Positions 32,349 through 42,056 of a stretch of DNA of 64,000 bases are shown one piece after another. Source of the stretch: Schizochytrium sp. TIO01. Taxonomy: Eukaryota; Sar; Bigyra; Thraustochytrida; Thraustochytriidae. The stretch is taken from the NCBI GenBank assembly GCA_004764695.1, contig SMSO01000031.1, forward strand, positions 9,273,761 to 9,337,760. Reading direction: 5' to 3'. A program made the position numbers and the translations under genes. The first letter of the stretch is position 1, and the number at the start of each line of letters is the position of its first letter. The notes beneath the pieces are model-generated. The model ran no database searches and had not been told where the DNA came from. It saw only the letters and a program-made list of their open reading frames with translations.

Positions 32349-35300
32349 AGTCCAGTCAATCACATGCAGCGCAGATAGCGGCCAGCTTGCTTTCCGTTTT
32401 CGATCCCATCTATCTGGCTACATTTCTTACAATGCTACCGCCCCAGAGCTAGAAGCGGCCCTGGAGGAAGCATCCTCCATCACAGATGTTAGCGTGACCT
32501 ACTTTTTAGGGACTACAGATAAGACAAGCGAGCTTGCTTCAGACAGTGGTCATGGACTATGTCAACCAAATACAACAGATACCGGGAGCCGTATCATTGC
32601 TCTTGTTACATTTATCTATCCAGACAATGGTGACTTGCCGATGATGGAAGCAATTACATACAACGTCAAAGTTGATACAATTCCAATACTTTTTGACTCA
32701 ACAGCAGCCGAAGGGCGCAATTACTACCATTACGGCGTGGTCACAATTGCAGAAACTGTCGAGGGTTCAATTCTTGGGAAGGAATCTGGTGAATCTGGAT
32801 ACATGACTGGAGCAACGTACATCTTTACTCCAGACAAGAACAATGGAGTAGAGTCTCCATTGAACTCGTGGACTCAAGATGCCAAAATCCTTAGCTCGGA
32901 TGGAATTGCAGGTGATGAGTTTGGCTATTCAGTGGGCGTTTATCAGCTTACTGTTGTGGTAGGAGCTCCACACCACGCATACGATGTCTCTGGAGCTAAT
33001 GAAATGGCCAGTGCTGGGGCAATTTATATTTTTAAGCAGCAAACAGGAGGTAATTGGCTACAAACTCAAAAGCTTGTGATACCAGATCGGGCGGTAAATG
33101 ACTTCTTTGGAAAGGCAGTACTTATTAAAGGTGATGTAATCTATGCTTCAGCTCCTGGGAAAAATAATGCGACAGGACGAGTGTATATTTTTAAGCGTCA
33201 AGCTGTTTCGAGGCCATTTGTCTTCGATCAAGCAATTACCCCAGCCGATTCTCTGCCTGGAGATAATTTTGGCAATTCGCTTGCTGCATATGACAATACC
33301 CTCGTTATAGGTGCCGAATATGCTGATGGTCTCGAGGATTTGTCAAATGACACAGTTTACGTTGCAGGAGCTGAACAGATGCAAGGCCGTTCTCAAAAGC
33401 CGCGTAATACCTATGGACTTATCGATTGTGGAGCTATATACTCATACACGCGGGCTTCAGTCCGCAATATCTATATAATGCAACAGAAGATTCTTCCTCG
33501 CACCCCTCGTTCTGGAGGGCGATTCGGACATGCTGTGAGTGTTGAACGAGATTTACTTCTTGGAACTGAGCAAGAAGAATATGTAGGGAAGTTCAACGCA
33601 AGAAGGTACATATTCTTAATTCGAACTTATATACCTCAAAATCTTCTTAACAACACAGATTCTACGCCAAAAATTGGCAACCTCTTTGCCCTCACGTGGA
33701 GGAAAGAAGTATCGTCAAAGCCACAACTTGAGGAAGATATTCGTATTACGAGATTTAGTGTCCCAAAGTATACAGGAGCGGGAATTGAAGAGACTGTATA
33801 TACTGATCAATTTGAAGATGTCCAGACCTCATGGCTGTCTTTCAACGCAAGCGCAGCCGATGTCCAATATAGTATTAACCACGAACTCGATGCTGGGGAT
33901 ATTGTCGTTTCTCGCAGCGACGCAGATGAGTATGGAGGCCATACATGGGTAGTCACATTTTTAGATGTGACTGCAAAGGGCGGCGCGGCGGGGTCGATAC
34001 CACTGCTAGGGGCAAAAAGTCAGCTCTCAGGAGGCGGAGAAATTGAGGTACTGATTGATCAAGAGCCTCTTCCATATATACATGGCGAAACTCATCTGTT
34101 TAAACGCAGCCCATCTACAACTGGTGAGTGGAAACAGCACGCTATACTAAGGCCAGAGGTTCAACAAGATGGAGATCTTTATGGTGAGTCGATCTCCATG
34201 CGGGGACGATACGCGGTAGTGGGAACCCCTAATAGAGATAAACTGGACCTCTCTGGGATCAATGGTGGAGCTGCATATGTATTTGATTTAGGCTTTGTAA
34301 ACACAGCGTTTGAATCAAGCAACTTCAATGTGTCAGAGGCAGTAGGTGGAACTTCACTCACCATAACCAGGTGCTCACCAACCTGTGTTGTAGGTCGCAA
34401 CCCACCTTCGGGGACGCTTCCATATGACTTCGCCCTTGACGAAAGGGTTGCTATACAATATCTCTTAGTTGACGGAACAGCTCGCTCTCGTGCAGACTGC
34501 CTTCTGGATTCAAATGCATCAAAACAATGCGTCTGGCTAAATTCAGATAAGCATGATTGGGATGCCTCAAAAATAGTTCCGGATACATATATTGATGTTC
34601 AATATACGGATCCACTCTTCTTTTCTCCTTCACGATTCTATTCTCCTGCCAACTTCTCCGATTCAACAACTTATTCACAGTCTGTTCTGGGCAATTCACA
34701 GTATCATAAGTATGATTTTCGTGCTCAGTCCGACTATGCTCCAACTGGAGGGCAAATGATCTTTGATCCTGATGAAAAGAGCAAAACTTTCGAGGTGGTG
34801 GTTACAAATGACGAGATAAATGAACAACCTGACGAGACTGTGAATCTGTTAATTTTTTCAGCTGGTATGCGACCAATACCTGGAGGAGACTATTGGTCTG
34901 TTCTTACGATTGAAGATGATGGTGATGGAGGTGTCGGGTCTCAAGATACCTTCGATAAGCACTTCGCTCCTGATCCTGCGTCAAAAGCTCGCTATGGAAC
35001 AGCAACCTCTGCTGATGGGCGTATTGCTGTTGTAACTGCACCTTTACAGCCGAAAGATGGCATGGTAGAGGTCGGCGCAGCTTATGTGTATCGTAAATCA
35101 GACAGTGGCATATGGGAGATAGAGCAGACCTTGGAGTCCCCCAATGCAACTACTTCGGGACGATTTGGGCTCTCTGTGCACACCTCTGATATGGATCCGC
35201 ACCGAATTATCGTGGGGGCACCAGGAGAAAGTCCTCCTGCGGTGTACATTTACATTCGTGTGGCCAGCACTCCAAGTCTCAAACCGACATCAGTTCCTGG

Positions 35301-38300
35301 TACTTGGGAACTTGAAGCGTATTTTGCTCTGGACCCCGAAATTATTTTCGATCTACGCTGTGATCCAGATAATAGTGGTACTCAATCACGATGTCGGAAC
35401 AGCCATAATCCAGCAAATCGGGACTCCTTTTATGCTGGCCCAAATGCCGTGGCGGTACATAGCAACTTCGCTGCAGTTGGAGCAAAAGGACTTGAGGCTG
35501 TCTTTCTTTATCGCTTCAGACGAAATTATGAGTGGTACTTCTTTCAAATGATTAAATCCTCAGATTACCAGGACACTATGTACCCGATGGGCTCAGAACA
35601 TCGCAAAATCTATGTTACACGCCCACACTTTGGAGCCAGCGTATCGCTGTATGATGACACACTACTTGTAGGCGCTCCACTTGGTGCTAATGAGCGGTAT
35701 GAGGACCCAAATAAGCTAACCGACCAAGACACGGGACTTACTTGCGCGGAAGCTGGTTTTTTAACGGCTGACAACAGTGCACCTACTCTATACAATTGGT
35801 CTATGAATTCGTACGGAAATGCGTACATGTGGAGTTCAGCAACATCTAATGAAACTGCGATATACGAGGAAAAGGTAAATGGAGGTCTGACACTTCAGTC
35901 GGTAGTAACTTGTGAGGAGACAGATGCATTTAAGTTGACTATCCGCAGCAACGGCATTCCAAACCATGAAATGGGTTTGTTTCCATTAACTTCCGACACG
36001 ATGTTTACAAATCAGTCTGACAATGCAAATTTTGTTGAGCCTCAAGGACACGTTATCTACCTCCCGCGTTTTCCAAACATCACAGTTGTAAACCCTAGAT
36101 CAGTTCTTGTAGATTCTACTGCACTCCCGGACGGTCCTATCGGTTTTGCACTAAATGGTGTTCCGTTTTTGAACCCATTTACGTCAGATGGCGATGATGC
36201 AACCAAGGCGAGCTCAGTCGGCTACAGTGGGAATTTTCCTGACTTGTGCAATGGTGCACCTGTATCTGGTAATATGTATGGCTACCGAACAAACCCAATT
36301 TGCCTTTATGACCAGCCAGTGGAAATCGAGTCTCCGCAAATGATCACTGGAAAATACTATCCATTTGGGTTTGATCCAGACAATATCACAAATCCAACTC
36401 CTGGAGAAAGATCTCCGAAGCTAGGCTACGCTTTGGATGGTTTTCCAATATATGGGCCGTTTGATGAAAACGGTGATCTCCCTAGTGATCTAGATGAGTG
36501 TAATGGTCGATATGACACCTCCCTCGGAAATTACATATACCATATAACCCCCTATAAAGCACCTTACATACTCGGGTGTTTCCGAGGCAAGATCAGCATT
36601 GAAGTTCCTTTTACAACGAATCCATTTCCTGAATTCAGCCCTGGGGCTAACAATGCACGCGATCTGTCTTTTTATGGCAAAGGAAAGGTGTTTGTTTTTC
36701 TTTTGCGAAAGCTGACCGAGTATGGAGTTGTTACTCCAGGCGAAGTGAACGGGATGGACTTATCCCCCAAAGCGAACCCGTATGACGGCCTGGAAGTGCA
36801 AGATGTCTGGCTTGAGCAAACTTCGCTTCTTTCTAATGACGGGGAGCAGGGAGATCGCTTCGGCACTGCCTTGGCTATTGATGTAGATCAAGTACTCGTT
36901 AGCGCTTTTCGTGATAGTGCGAAACCTCGTAGCACGTGGGATTTTGAGACCGGAGATCTGCGGGGTTGGACAAAAACTGGCGATGCATTTGACATGCAAC
37001 CTACCTTTGGGGACAATAGTGTTTACCGAAACGTGTATGGTGACTGGCTGGTTTCCAACTTCCGCGACTATGCTCGGAAAACCTATATTGGTAGCTCCAA
37101 TCGAGAAGGCACGAAAATTGACATTGCAGAGTATATCACAGGTGAAGATCGCACCGTACCATATGGTCCTGGAAGCACCCATGTGGACCATCCTATTCCG
37201 CAAACCTTGCCTGCACATGAGCTGCAAAGAATAATGTTTGGCTTTAAGCCAAATCGAGGAGAGTCTGCAAAGCTTCGGGGGAGGTTCTACATTGGAACCT
37301 TTGAAGCGCGGCCTGCGGTATACGAAGGTAATAGTTTCGAGCCTACGTACGAAGAAGGTCGGGTGCAAGGGGACGAACCCCAAGGAACTTTGACATCAGA
37401 CGTTTTTCAAATATATGGGACTAAAATAAGCTTCTTGATTGGAGGTGGGTGCAGCATTGACCATGAATACGTTGAGCTCATTGTAGATGGTGTGCCCGTC
37501 CGCCGAGAGACAGGACAATGCCGCGAGGAAATGCGCCGAGTTGTGTGGGATGTGTCAATGTATCGCTGGCAAAGCGCAGTAATTCGTTTAGTGGATGCAA
37601 GCTCAACAACTTGGGGTCACATAAATTTTGATGATGTGCGATTCAACTGGCATCCTTCTTATGAGTCGAAATCAACTACACCTTCTTCAGATGGCAGTAA
37701 TAATCGTTTTCCATCTGGAGGTGCAATGTTATACTCAGGGGAACCCCAAGCAGGAGCGGTTTATGCTTTTCGTAGGCGGTCATCTGTGCTTCCTGAGGAG
37801 CCTTGTGAGCGAGATTGTGACGCAACTGGGTGTTTCTACATAAATACTCCACCAAATCGTTCTTCTTGTGAATGGGAAGAGCAGCAAAAGCTCCAGCCTA
37901 GTGACCGTAGGGCGTATGAAGCCTTTGGATGGTCCTTGGATATTGATGACACAACTGGATTAGCACTGGTGGGAGCAGTGAACGGTCGTGTAGTAGATGC
38001 GCTTAATCGCGACGACCTTGGAGGCCGGGCACAAACTGGAGCAATCTATGTATTTCGAAGAAATCCAGAAGTTCGCACAGATATTGGAACCTTCATATCT
38101 AAACCGTACTGGATGCCGCAGGAGAATATGAAACTCCAGTATCCGGACCTTGCTGAATCTGAACGTGGCCAATTTGGCTATAGCGTCTCTCTCACTGGGT
38201 ATGATGCGATTGTTGGGGCTCCTGGTAAACCAGCTATTGGTCCTATTGGTTCAGACTATCCCGATCATAATTCTGCGAGCCTACGTGCCTATCCAAATGG

Positions 38301-38922
38301 GGGAGCCATGTATAGCATTGATGTAAGTGCTGTCAATGTGCGTTTTGAGCAAAAGGAATATAGTGTTCTCGAAAACCATCAAACGTTGGCTTCTATGCAA
38401 AACAGGGTAAAAATTCAAGTGCGCCGTTTTAGTGATCTTAATACTACCGTACAGGTAACATACTCAACTTCTGATATTACTGCGAATGGCGTTTCAGAGG
38501 CCCAAGCTGCATACTGTCAAACACTGTTGTATACAAAACGAGGGCAGAATTATTGCGGGGATTATGTTCAGCAGTCAGGAGTAATAACATTTGACCCAGA
38601 TGATGAAGTAGTGGAATTCGAGTTGCGAACGATCAATGATAATTGTAATGAAGGACACTCTGAGTATGTTCTACTCCAGTTGGGGATCCCAGGTGGTCCA
38701 GTTATATTGGGAGAACAATATGTTGCGCGCCTTCGCATTGATGATGATGACAACAGTGTTCAAGTCAACCGTTTGTTCTGTCCAGAAATGTCATATCCCA
38801 TTTCGCGCTACCACCCTTTCTATAGCGCATCAGAAGTGCCTGATTTGAAGGGTACCCCGGCGTCTCGGCATCCCATCGCTGAGACTGAGCACAGTAAATG
38901 GGTTTTGGAGCACGTCAAATAA
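32215..38922 (+). CDS. Giant secreted adhesin-like protein, 3' part (FG-GAP, YHYH, Calx-beta)
   Basis: Seen: 2,235 codons open. The frame begins without a believable ATG or signal peptide (GTG at 32215), because it is the continuation of 29085-32348; meaningful sequence starts near 32300 (IIAVGAPHAEY). About twelve FG-GAP-like motifs recur (GDEFGYSVGVY, GDNFGNSLAAY, RPHFGASVSLYDDTLLVGAP, RGQFGYSVSL and others), as in integrin-alpha-type beta-propellers. A Calx-beta domain lies at ~838-905 and another at ~2041-2179. A YHYH-type domain is at ~1305-1461 (GYALDGFPIYGPFDENG, DECNG, NYIYHIT). A secreted beta-sandwich module is at ~1575-1812 (WDFETGDLRGWT, SFLIGGGCSID, WGHINFDDVRF). No C-terminal TM helix or GPI-like tail, so secreted. 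With the 5' part the protein is ~3,270 residues. Inference: calcium-dependent adhesion or matrix protein; no catalytic activity claimed. Confidence 0.85.
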   Translation: MGLTQRLMITLDGQSVTTILPMLVEIRQGIIAVGAPHAEYRGNAEVQSITCSADSGQLAFRFRSHLSGYISYNATAPELEAALEEASSITDVSVTYFLGTTDKTSELASDSGHGLCQPNTTDTGSRIIALVTFIYPDNGDLPMMEAITYNVKVDTIPILFDSTAAEGRNYYHYGVVTIAETVEGSILGKESGESGYMTGATYIFTPDKNNGVESPLNSWTQDAKILSSDGIAGDEFGYSVGVYQLTVVVGAPHHAYDVSGANEMASAGAIYIFKQQTGGNWLQTQKLVIPDRAVNDFFGKAVLIKGDVIYASAPGKNNATGRVYIFKRQAVSRPFVFDQAITPADSLPGDNFGNSLAAYDNTLVIGAEYADGLEDLSNDTVYVAGAEQMQGRSQKPRNTYGLIDCGAIYSYTRASVRNIYIMQQKILPRTPRSGGRFGHAVSVERDLLLGTEQEEYVGKFNARRYIFLIRTYIPQNLLNNTDSTPKIGNLFALTWRKEVSSKPQLEEDIRITRFSVPKYTGAGIEETVYTDQFEDVQTSWLSFNASAADVQYSINHELDAGDIVVSRSDADEYGGHTWVVTFLDVTAKGGAAGSIPLLGAKSQLSGGGEIEVLIDQEPLPYIHGETHLFKRSPSTTGEWKQHAILRPEVQQDGDLYGESISMRGRYAVVGTPNRDKLDLSGINGGAAYVFDLGFVNTAFESSNFNVSEAVGGTSLTITRCSPTCVVGRNPPSGTLPYDFALDERVAIQYLLVDGTARSRADCLLDSNASKQCVWLNSDKHDWDASKIVPDTYIDVQYTDPLFFSPSRFYSPANFSDSTTYSQSVLGNSQYHKYDFRAQSDYAPTGGQMIFDPDEKSKTFEVVVTNDEINEQPDETVNLLIFSAGMRPIPGGDYWSVLTIEDDGDGGVGSQDTFDKHFAPDPASKARYGTATSADGRIAVVTAPLQPKDGMVEVGAAYVYRKSDSGIWEIEQTLESPNATTSGRFGLSVHTSDMDPHRIIVGAPGESPPAVYIYIRVASTPSLKPTSVPGTWELEAYFALDPEIIFDLRCDPDNSGTQSRCRNSHNPANRDSFYAGPNAVAVHSNFAAVGAKGLEAVFLYRFRRNYEWYFFQMIKSSDYQDTMYPMGSEHRKIYVTRPHFGASVSLYDDTLLVGAPLGANERYEDPNKLTDQDTGLTCAEAGFLTADNSAPTLYNWSMNSYGNAYMWSSATSNETAIYEEKVNGGLTLQSVVTCEETDAFKLTIRSNGIPNHEMGLFPLTSDTMFTNQSDNANFVEPQGHVIYLPRFPNITVVNPRSVLVDSTALPDGPIGFALNGVPFLNPFTSDGDDATKASSVGYSGNFPDLCNGAPVSGNMYGYRTNPICLYDQPVEIESPQMITGKYYPFGFDPDNITNPTPGERSPKLGYALDGFPIYGPFDENGDLPSDLDECNGRYDTSLGNYIYHITPYKAPYILGCFRGKISIEVPFTTNPFPEFSPGANNARDLSFYGKGKVFVFLLRKLTEYGVVTPGEVNGMDLSPKANPYDGLEVQDVWLEQTSLLSNDGEQGDRFGTALAIDVDQVLVSAFRDSAKPRSTWDFETGDLRGWTKTGDAFDMQPTFGDNSVYRNVYGDWLVSNFRDYARKTYIGSSNREGTKIDIAEYITGEDRTVPYGPGSTHVDHPIPQTLPAHELQRIMFGFKPNRGESAKLRGRFYIGTFEARPAVYEGNSFEPTYEEGRVQGDEPQGTLTSDVFQIYGTKISFLIGGGCSIDHEYVELIVDGVPVRRETGQCREEMRRVVWDVSMYRWQSAVIRLVDASSTTWGHINFDDVRFNWHPSYESKSTTPSSDGSNNRFPSGGAMLYSGEPQAGAVYAFRRRSSVLPEEPCERDCDATGCFYINTPPNRSSCEWEEQQKLQPSDRRAYEAFGWSLDIDDTTGLALVGAVNGRVVDALNRDDLGGRAQTGAIYVFRRNPEVRTDIGTFISKPYWMPQENMKLQYPDLAESERGQFGYSVSLTGYDAIVGAPGKPAIGPIGSDYPDHNSASLRAYPNGGAMYSIDVSAVNVRFEQKEYSVLENHQTLASMQNRVKIQVRRFSDLNTTVQVTYSTSDITANGVSEAQAAYCQTLLYTKRGQNYCGDYVQQSGVITFDPDDEVVEFELRTINDNCNEGHSEYVLLQLGIPGGPVILGEQYVARLRIDDDDNSVQVNRLFCPEMSYPISRYHPFYSASEVPDLKGTPASRHPIAETEHSKWVLEHVK
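32298..32300 (+). other. Frameshift point in the giant gene (GGG run)
   Basis: Upstream frame: GAT CAG ACA GGG AAT. Removing one G gives GAT CAG ACA GGA ATA ATT GCT GTT GGT, which restores an FG-GAP motif across the junction and joins the two long frames. The frames overlap from 32215 to 32348. One extra base, real or a sequencing/assembly error, is the simplest explanation; programmed +1 frameshifting is an alternative. Confidence 0.75.
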
Positions 38923-39221
38923 AGAAAAGCTCGTACATACCTTCGCATTAAAAGAAAAAGAAGAAGAAGAAGACAGTTTGGTATTCCCGCATTGAAATGT
39001 ATAGATTTAGAATAACATGCGCATACAGAAAGGTGGAAGGCGGGACTGAATATCAAGGAAAAAACAGTGTATTAGGTTTGATAATTGATTCATGATATTC
39101 GTTTGTGTTAATTCATTTGTCTAATAAAATTGAGATGAGTATCCCTGGCACTGTTGCGATGATTGTAGATTAGAATAAAAAGTAATTTGAGCAGATAGCC
39201 AAACCGACCCGGTCAAGAGAC

Positions 39222-41471
39222 TCACGACGATTTGCTTTTACTTTGAATTGCAAAAAGCTGATCATTGGCCTCCTTGACAGACTCTGCGTTCGCATCACCT
39301 TCTGAAAACCAGTCATACTCATCGTCTGTAATTGTCTCGTTATCTTCTCGATCTACATCTTGGTCATTGCTTGAAGTCCCACGTGTTTTTCTGGTTGGCG
39401 AACTTTCATTACTGGGCTCAATCTTAACTCCTACTAGACTGTCCCCTTCGTCATCCTCACTTGCCATACCGCTTTCGTCATCTTCATCGTCATCTTCATC
39501 GTCATCTTCTCCTTCTTCGTCGAGCTCATCAAGGTCTTCATCACCAATTCTCATATTCACAATCTGTTCATATTCATCAACAGAGGTTGCACGCAGCTCA
39601 AGAAGGGCCAGTCTACTGAGGCTATCAACAAGATCATCCGTATCCTCTTCGACGCGGTAGACATCAAAAGCAGCTAATAGACGCGCGTCCCGCCTCATAA
39701 TCAGGGGGCCTAACACCGCCGCTTCCTCAGGGTCAAGTTCACCGTGAGCAACGAGATAAAAAATCGTGTCGAGGATAAGTTTATCCAAATTTATCTCGTT
39801 GGGAGTTGCTGCAGATGCATTCGTATCAGCAGACTTAGAAGCCCAGCTTTGAACAGCTTCAGGGCCAGCAACAATCGAAATCTGCTTCAGAGTATCGATA
39901 AAGTCGTCGAGATCCATTGTAGCGGCATGCGCCTCGTGAGCAGCAAGAATCCTCTCATCTTGTTTGCTAACGAGTGAGCTCAGTACTTGAAACTGGAGCT
40001 CAGAAAATACACCATCCTGGTATAGTGAGCGTACGAAGTCCATGGTTTCACTAGCCTCTTTCCCTAAGGTAGAGTCCATTTGCTGAGGGTGTGCTTTGCT
40101 TTGGCTTCGAACCATGCATATCCTGTGAAGTGAGTCAATTGTATCTTCAAGATCGCCATCTGCAAGCAAAACATCGAACACTGCAAAAACACCAGGATCA
40201 TTGCGCTGCAATAGATCAACAAGGATGCGAACTTCCACACTATCAAATACTCCTTGGCGAAGCATCTTGGCTAGAAAAGCACCTTTATCAAAGTCAATAA
40301 GAATGGTAAGAAGCTGATCTGCAAGAATACGTTCGTTCTGGTGATCACAGTACACCTTCCAAGCCTGGGAGACACTAGAGTGGGTCTCACGGTACATGCG
40401 AATAAGAATTTTAGCTTCAGGTTGAGAAATATATCCATGCTGAAGCATCATTACGAGAACACGCTCGAGACCGTAAAAGCGTGCAATACGACGCAAGGTG
40501 TCAGCAAAGTCCTCTTCATCGCCTCGGTCCTCATAGACTTGAGAAGCAGCCTGGACAAGAGGGTTTCTCAGGTCCACTAAACGCTTGACTGTCAGTGTTT
40601 CGGTTGGAGTCAAAAGACCTCGCCGATGGAGAGCTACAATAACTTGATAAAGTAGCTGCTGGTCTTCTTCGTCCATATCTTCGTCCTCTAAGAGTTCATC
40701 CCCTTCTTCTTCATCATCGTTATCGTCGTCGTCATCATCATCGTCGTCATCATCATCGTCGTCGTCATCATCGTCGTCGTCATCCTCCTCGCCTTCATCA
40801 TATGAGGAATCTATACGCTCCGCGATATGTGCAATGTGATGAAGGGTATCTGTGAGGTCCTCCCAGTCTTTGTCTTCAGTGTACACATCGATAGCAGCGA
40901 TTACTCGATCATCGCCTTCGGAAGCAAGTCGACGGATGATATCAGCTTGGGCCTCTGAAAGCTCATTTTGATCCTCCATGTAGGTCACAGCCATCAAGAG
41001 GTTAGCTTGCTTGAACCATAACTCCTCTTCAGCGCTGTCTGATCGTGATTCATCAAATGGGTGAATTTCGGCACCGGCTTCGTTAGACTCGTCATCTGTA
41101 GCATCATCGTGGATCTCGTTCATTTCGAAGCTAGCATTCGATGCATTGGACGCCATAAAGCGAGTGGAACTACTCGGAGTGGGAGTTGATGAACGAGATT
41201 GAACACCAGATAATTTTGAGGCCAACATTGAGGATGACTTGTATAAAATGCGATAATGATCATGGTCAAGAAGGTCCGGGGCCTCGCAAATAGTTCTGAT
41301 TCCAAAGATTGATTCATCACGAGGGTCTTCGAGGCCAACAACACCTGTGCGTCCAGAAACTCTTTCGAGGATTGCTATGAGTTCTGATGGGGGAATTCCA
41401 GGAAACAGAAGAACTTCGAACCTTCGCCCGAGACCGTCTATTACGGCCACGCGGTAGGTGTCCACCTCCAT
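39222..41471 (-). CDS. Acidic protein with six copies of an unassigned ~60-residue helical repeat
   Basis: Seen: 749 residues. The N-terminal ~80 residues look like a compact alpha/beta domain (YRVAVIDGLGRRFEVLLFPG, then GLEDPRDESIFG and ICEAPDLL). Six helical repeats lie at ~151-220, 271-334, 335-397, 398-455, 477-540 and 565-630. The shared pattern is a helix ending in G-hydrophobic, then E..IL..L....D..V.AA..VY....D..D..DTL.RI; examples are RVIAAIDVYTEDKDWEDL and RLLAAFDVYRVEEDTDDL. Between repeats 1 and 2 is an acidic linker with 21 consecutive Asp, and residues ~645-745 are strongly acidic. No TM helix, signal or catalytic motif. I recall similar repeats in other protist proteins but know no family name. 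Inference: a solenoid-like scaffold, with acidic parts possibly binding basic proteins or calcium. It is convergent with the giant secreted-protein gene, 299 bases apart. Confidence 0.75.
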   Translation of the reverse strand: MEVDTYRVAVIDGLGRRFEVLLFPGIPPSELIAILERVSGRTGVVGLEDPRDESIFGIRTICEAPDLLDHDHYRILYKSSSMLASKLSGVQSRSSTPTPSSSTRFMASNASNASFEMNEIHDDATDDESNEAGAEIHPFDESRSDSAEEELWFKQANLLMAVTYMEDQNELSEAQADIIRRLASEGDDRVIAAIDVYTEDKDWEDLTDTLHHIAHIAERIDSSYDEGEEDDDDDDDDDDDDDDDDDDDDDNDDEEEGDELLEDEDMDEEDQQLLYQVIVALHRRGLLTPTETLTVKRLVDLRNPLVQAASQVYEDRGDEEDFADTLRRIARFYGLERVLVMMLQHGYISQPEAKILIRMYRETHSSVSQAWKVYCDHQNERILADQLLTILIDFDKGAFLAKMLRQGVFDSVEVRILVDLLQRNDPGVFAVFDVLLADGDLEDTIDSLHRICMVRSQSKAHPQQMDSTLGKEASETMDFVRSLYQDGVFSELQFQVLSSLVSKQDERILAAHEAHAATMDLDDFIDTLKQISIVAGPEAVQSWASKSADTNASAATPNEINLDKLILDTIFYLVAHGELDPEEAAVLGPLIMRRDARLLAAFDVYRVEEDTDDLVDSLSRLALLELRATSVDEYEQIVNMRIGDEDLDELDEEGEDDDEDDDEDDESGMASEDDEGDSLVGVKIEPSNESSPTRKTRGTSSNDQDVDREDNETITDDEYDWFSEGDANAESVKEANDQLFAIQSKSKSS

Positions 41472-41961
41472 GATAATCGACGTGGAACGAAATCAAAATA
41501 GAGAGAGCGAGAAAAACCGCGATAAGACCAAGCAGGAAACAAAGACTCTACCAAAACCAGGCCTTATGGAAAGAGTCAAAGGTATTTGAATAGGTATTAA
41601 GTTATCTCGAGAGGGTCCGGCAGTGTATGAAGCAGTTTGGACGTCGTTGGTTTTTGATCTCCTTTCTTCGCTTGCACTTCGAGGCTCTCTCTTCTCTTTG
41701 CTTTACTATAATCTCAGTATTAGTGCTGGTATCTGTCTCCCATAGTAGGTACTCTAATAGTTATTTAACAAGTTGGTACGTACTATTAGTATAGCTATCT
41801 GACTGTTTTTTTCTTTCCTTCAGCGAAGGCCTTCAGAAAGAAATCTTTGATATTAGTAGTTACCTATGCAGTGGATAATATTTTAAATTAAGAGAAATTA
41901 TCAAACTTGAATATTTATGAAGAATCACTTTAAAAAATTAAAAAAAATCTTTACTAAGCAT

Positions 41962-41985
41962 GTAGGTAGGTAGGTAGGTACCTAC
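41962..41985. repeat. TAGG tetranucleotide array ending in a palindrome
   Basis: Consecutive GTAG/TAGG units run into GTAGGTACCTAC, a perfect 12-base palindrome. This is the densest example of the TAGGTA motif that recurs near genes in the window. Confidence 0.85.
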
Positions 41986-42023
41986 TGTACTGATTGTGCA
42001 TAATAGATACTATGTATCCACCT

Positions 42024-42056
42024 ACCTATCAATCCTTTTTTACTTGGGTAGATATT
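42024..42056 (+). repeat. Short dispersed repeat, copy 2
   Basis: CCTATCAATCC, a T-run, then ACTTGGGTAGATAT. Near-identical to 15659-15689 and again next to TACCTAC motifs. Confidence 0.55.

Noticed and set aside
32215-38922. Treating the second giant frame as an independent gene
   Set aside because: It begins at GTG within the preceding frame, lacks a signal peptide and completes an FG-GAP motif started upstream.
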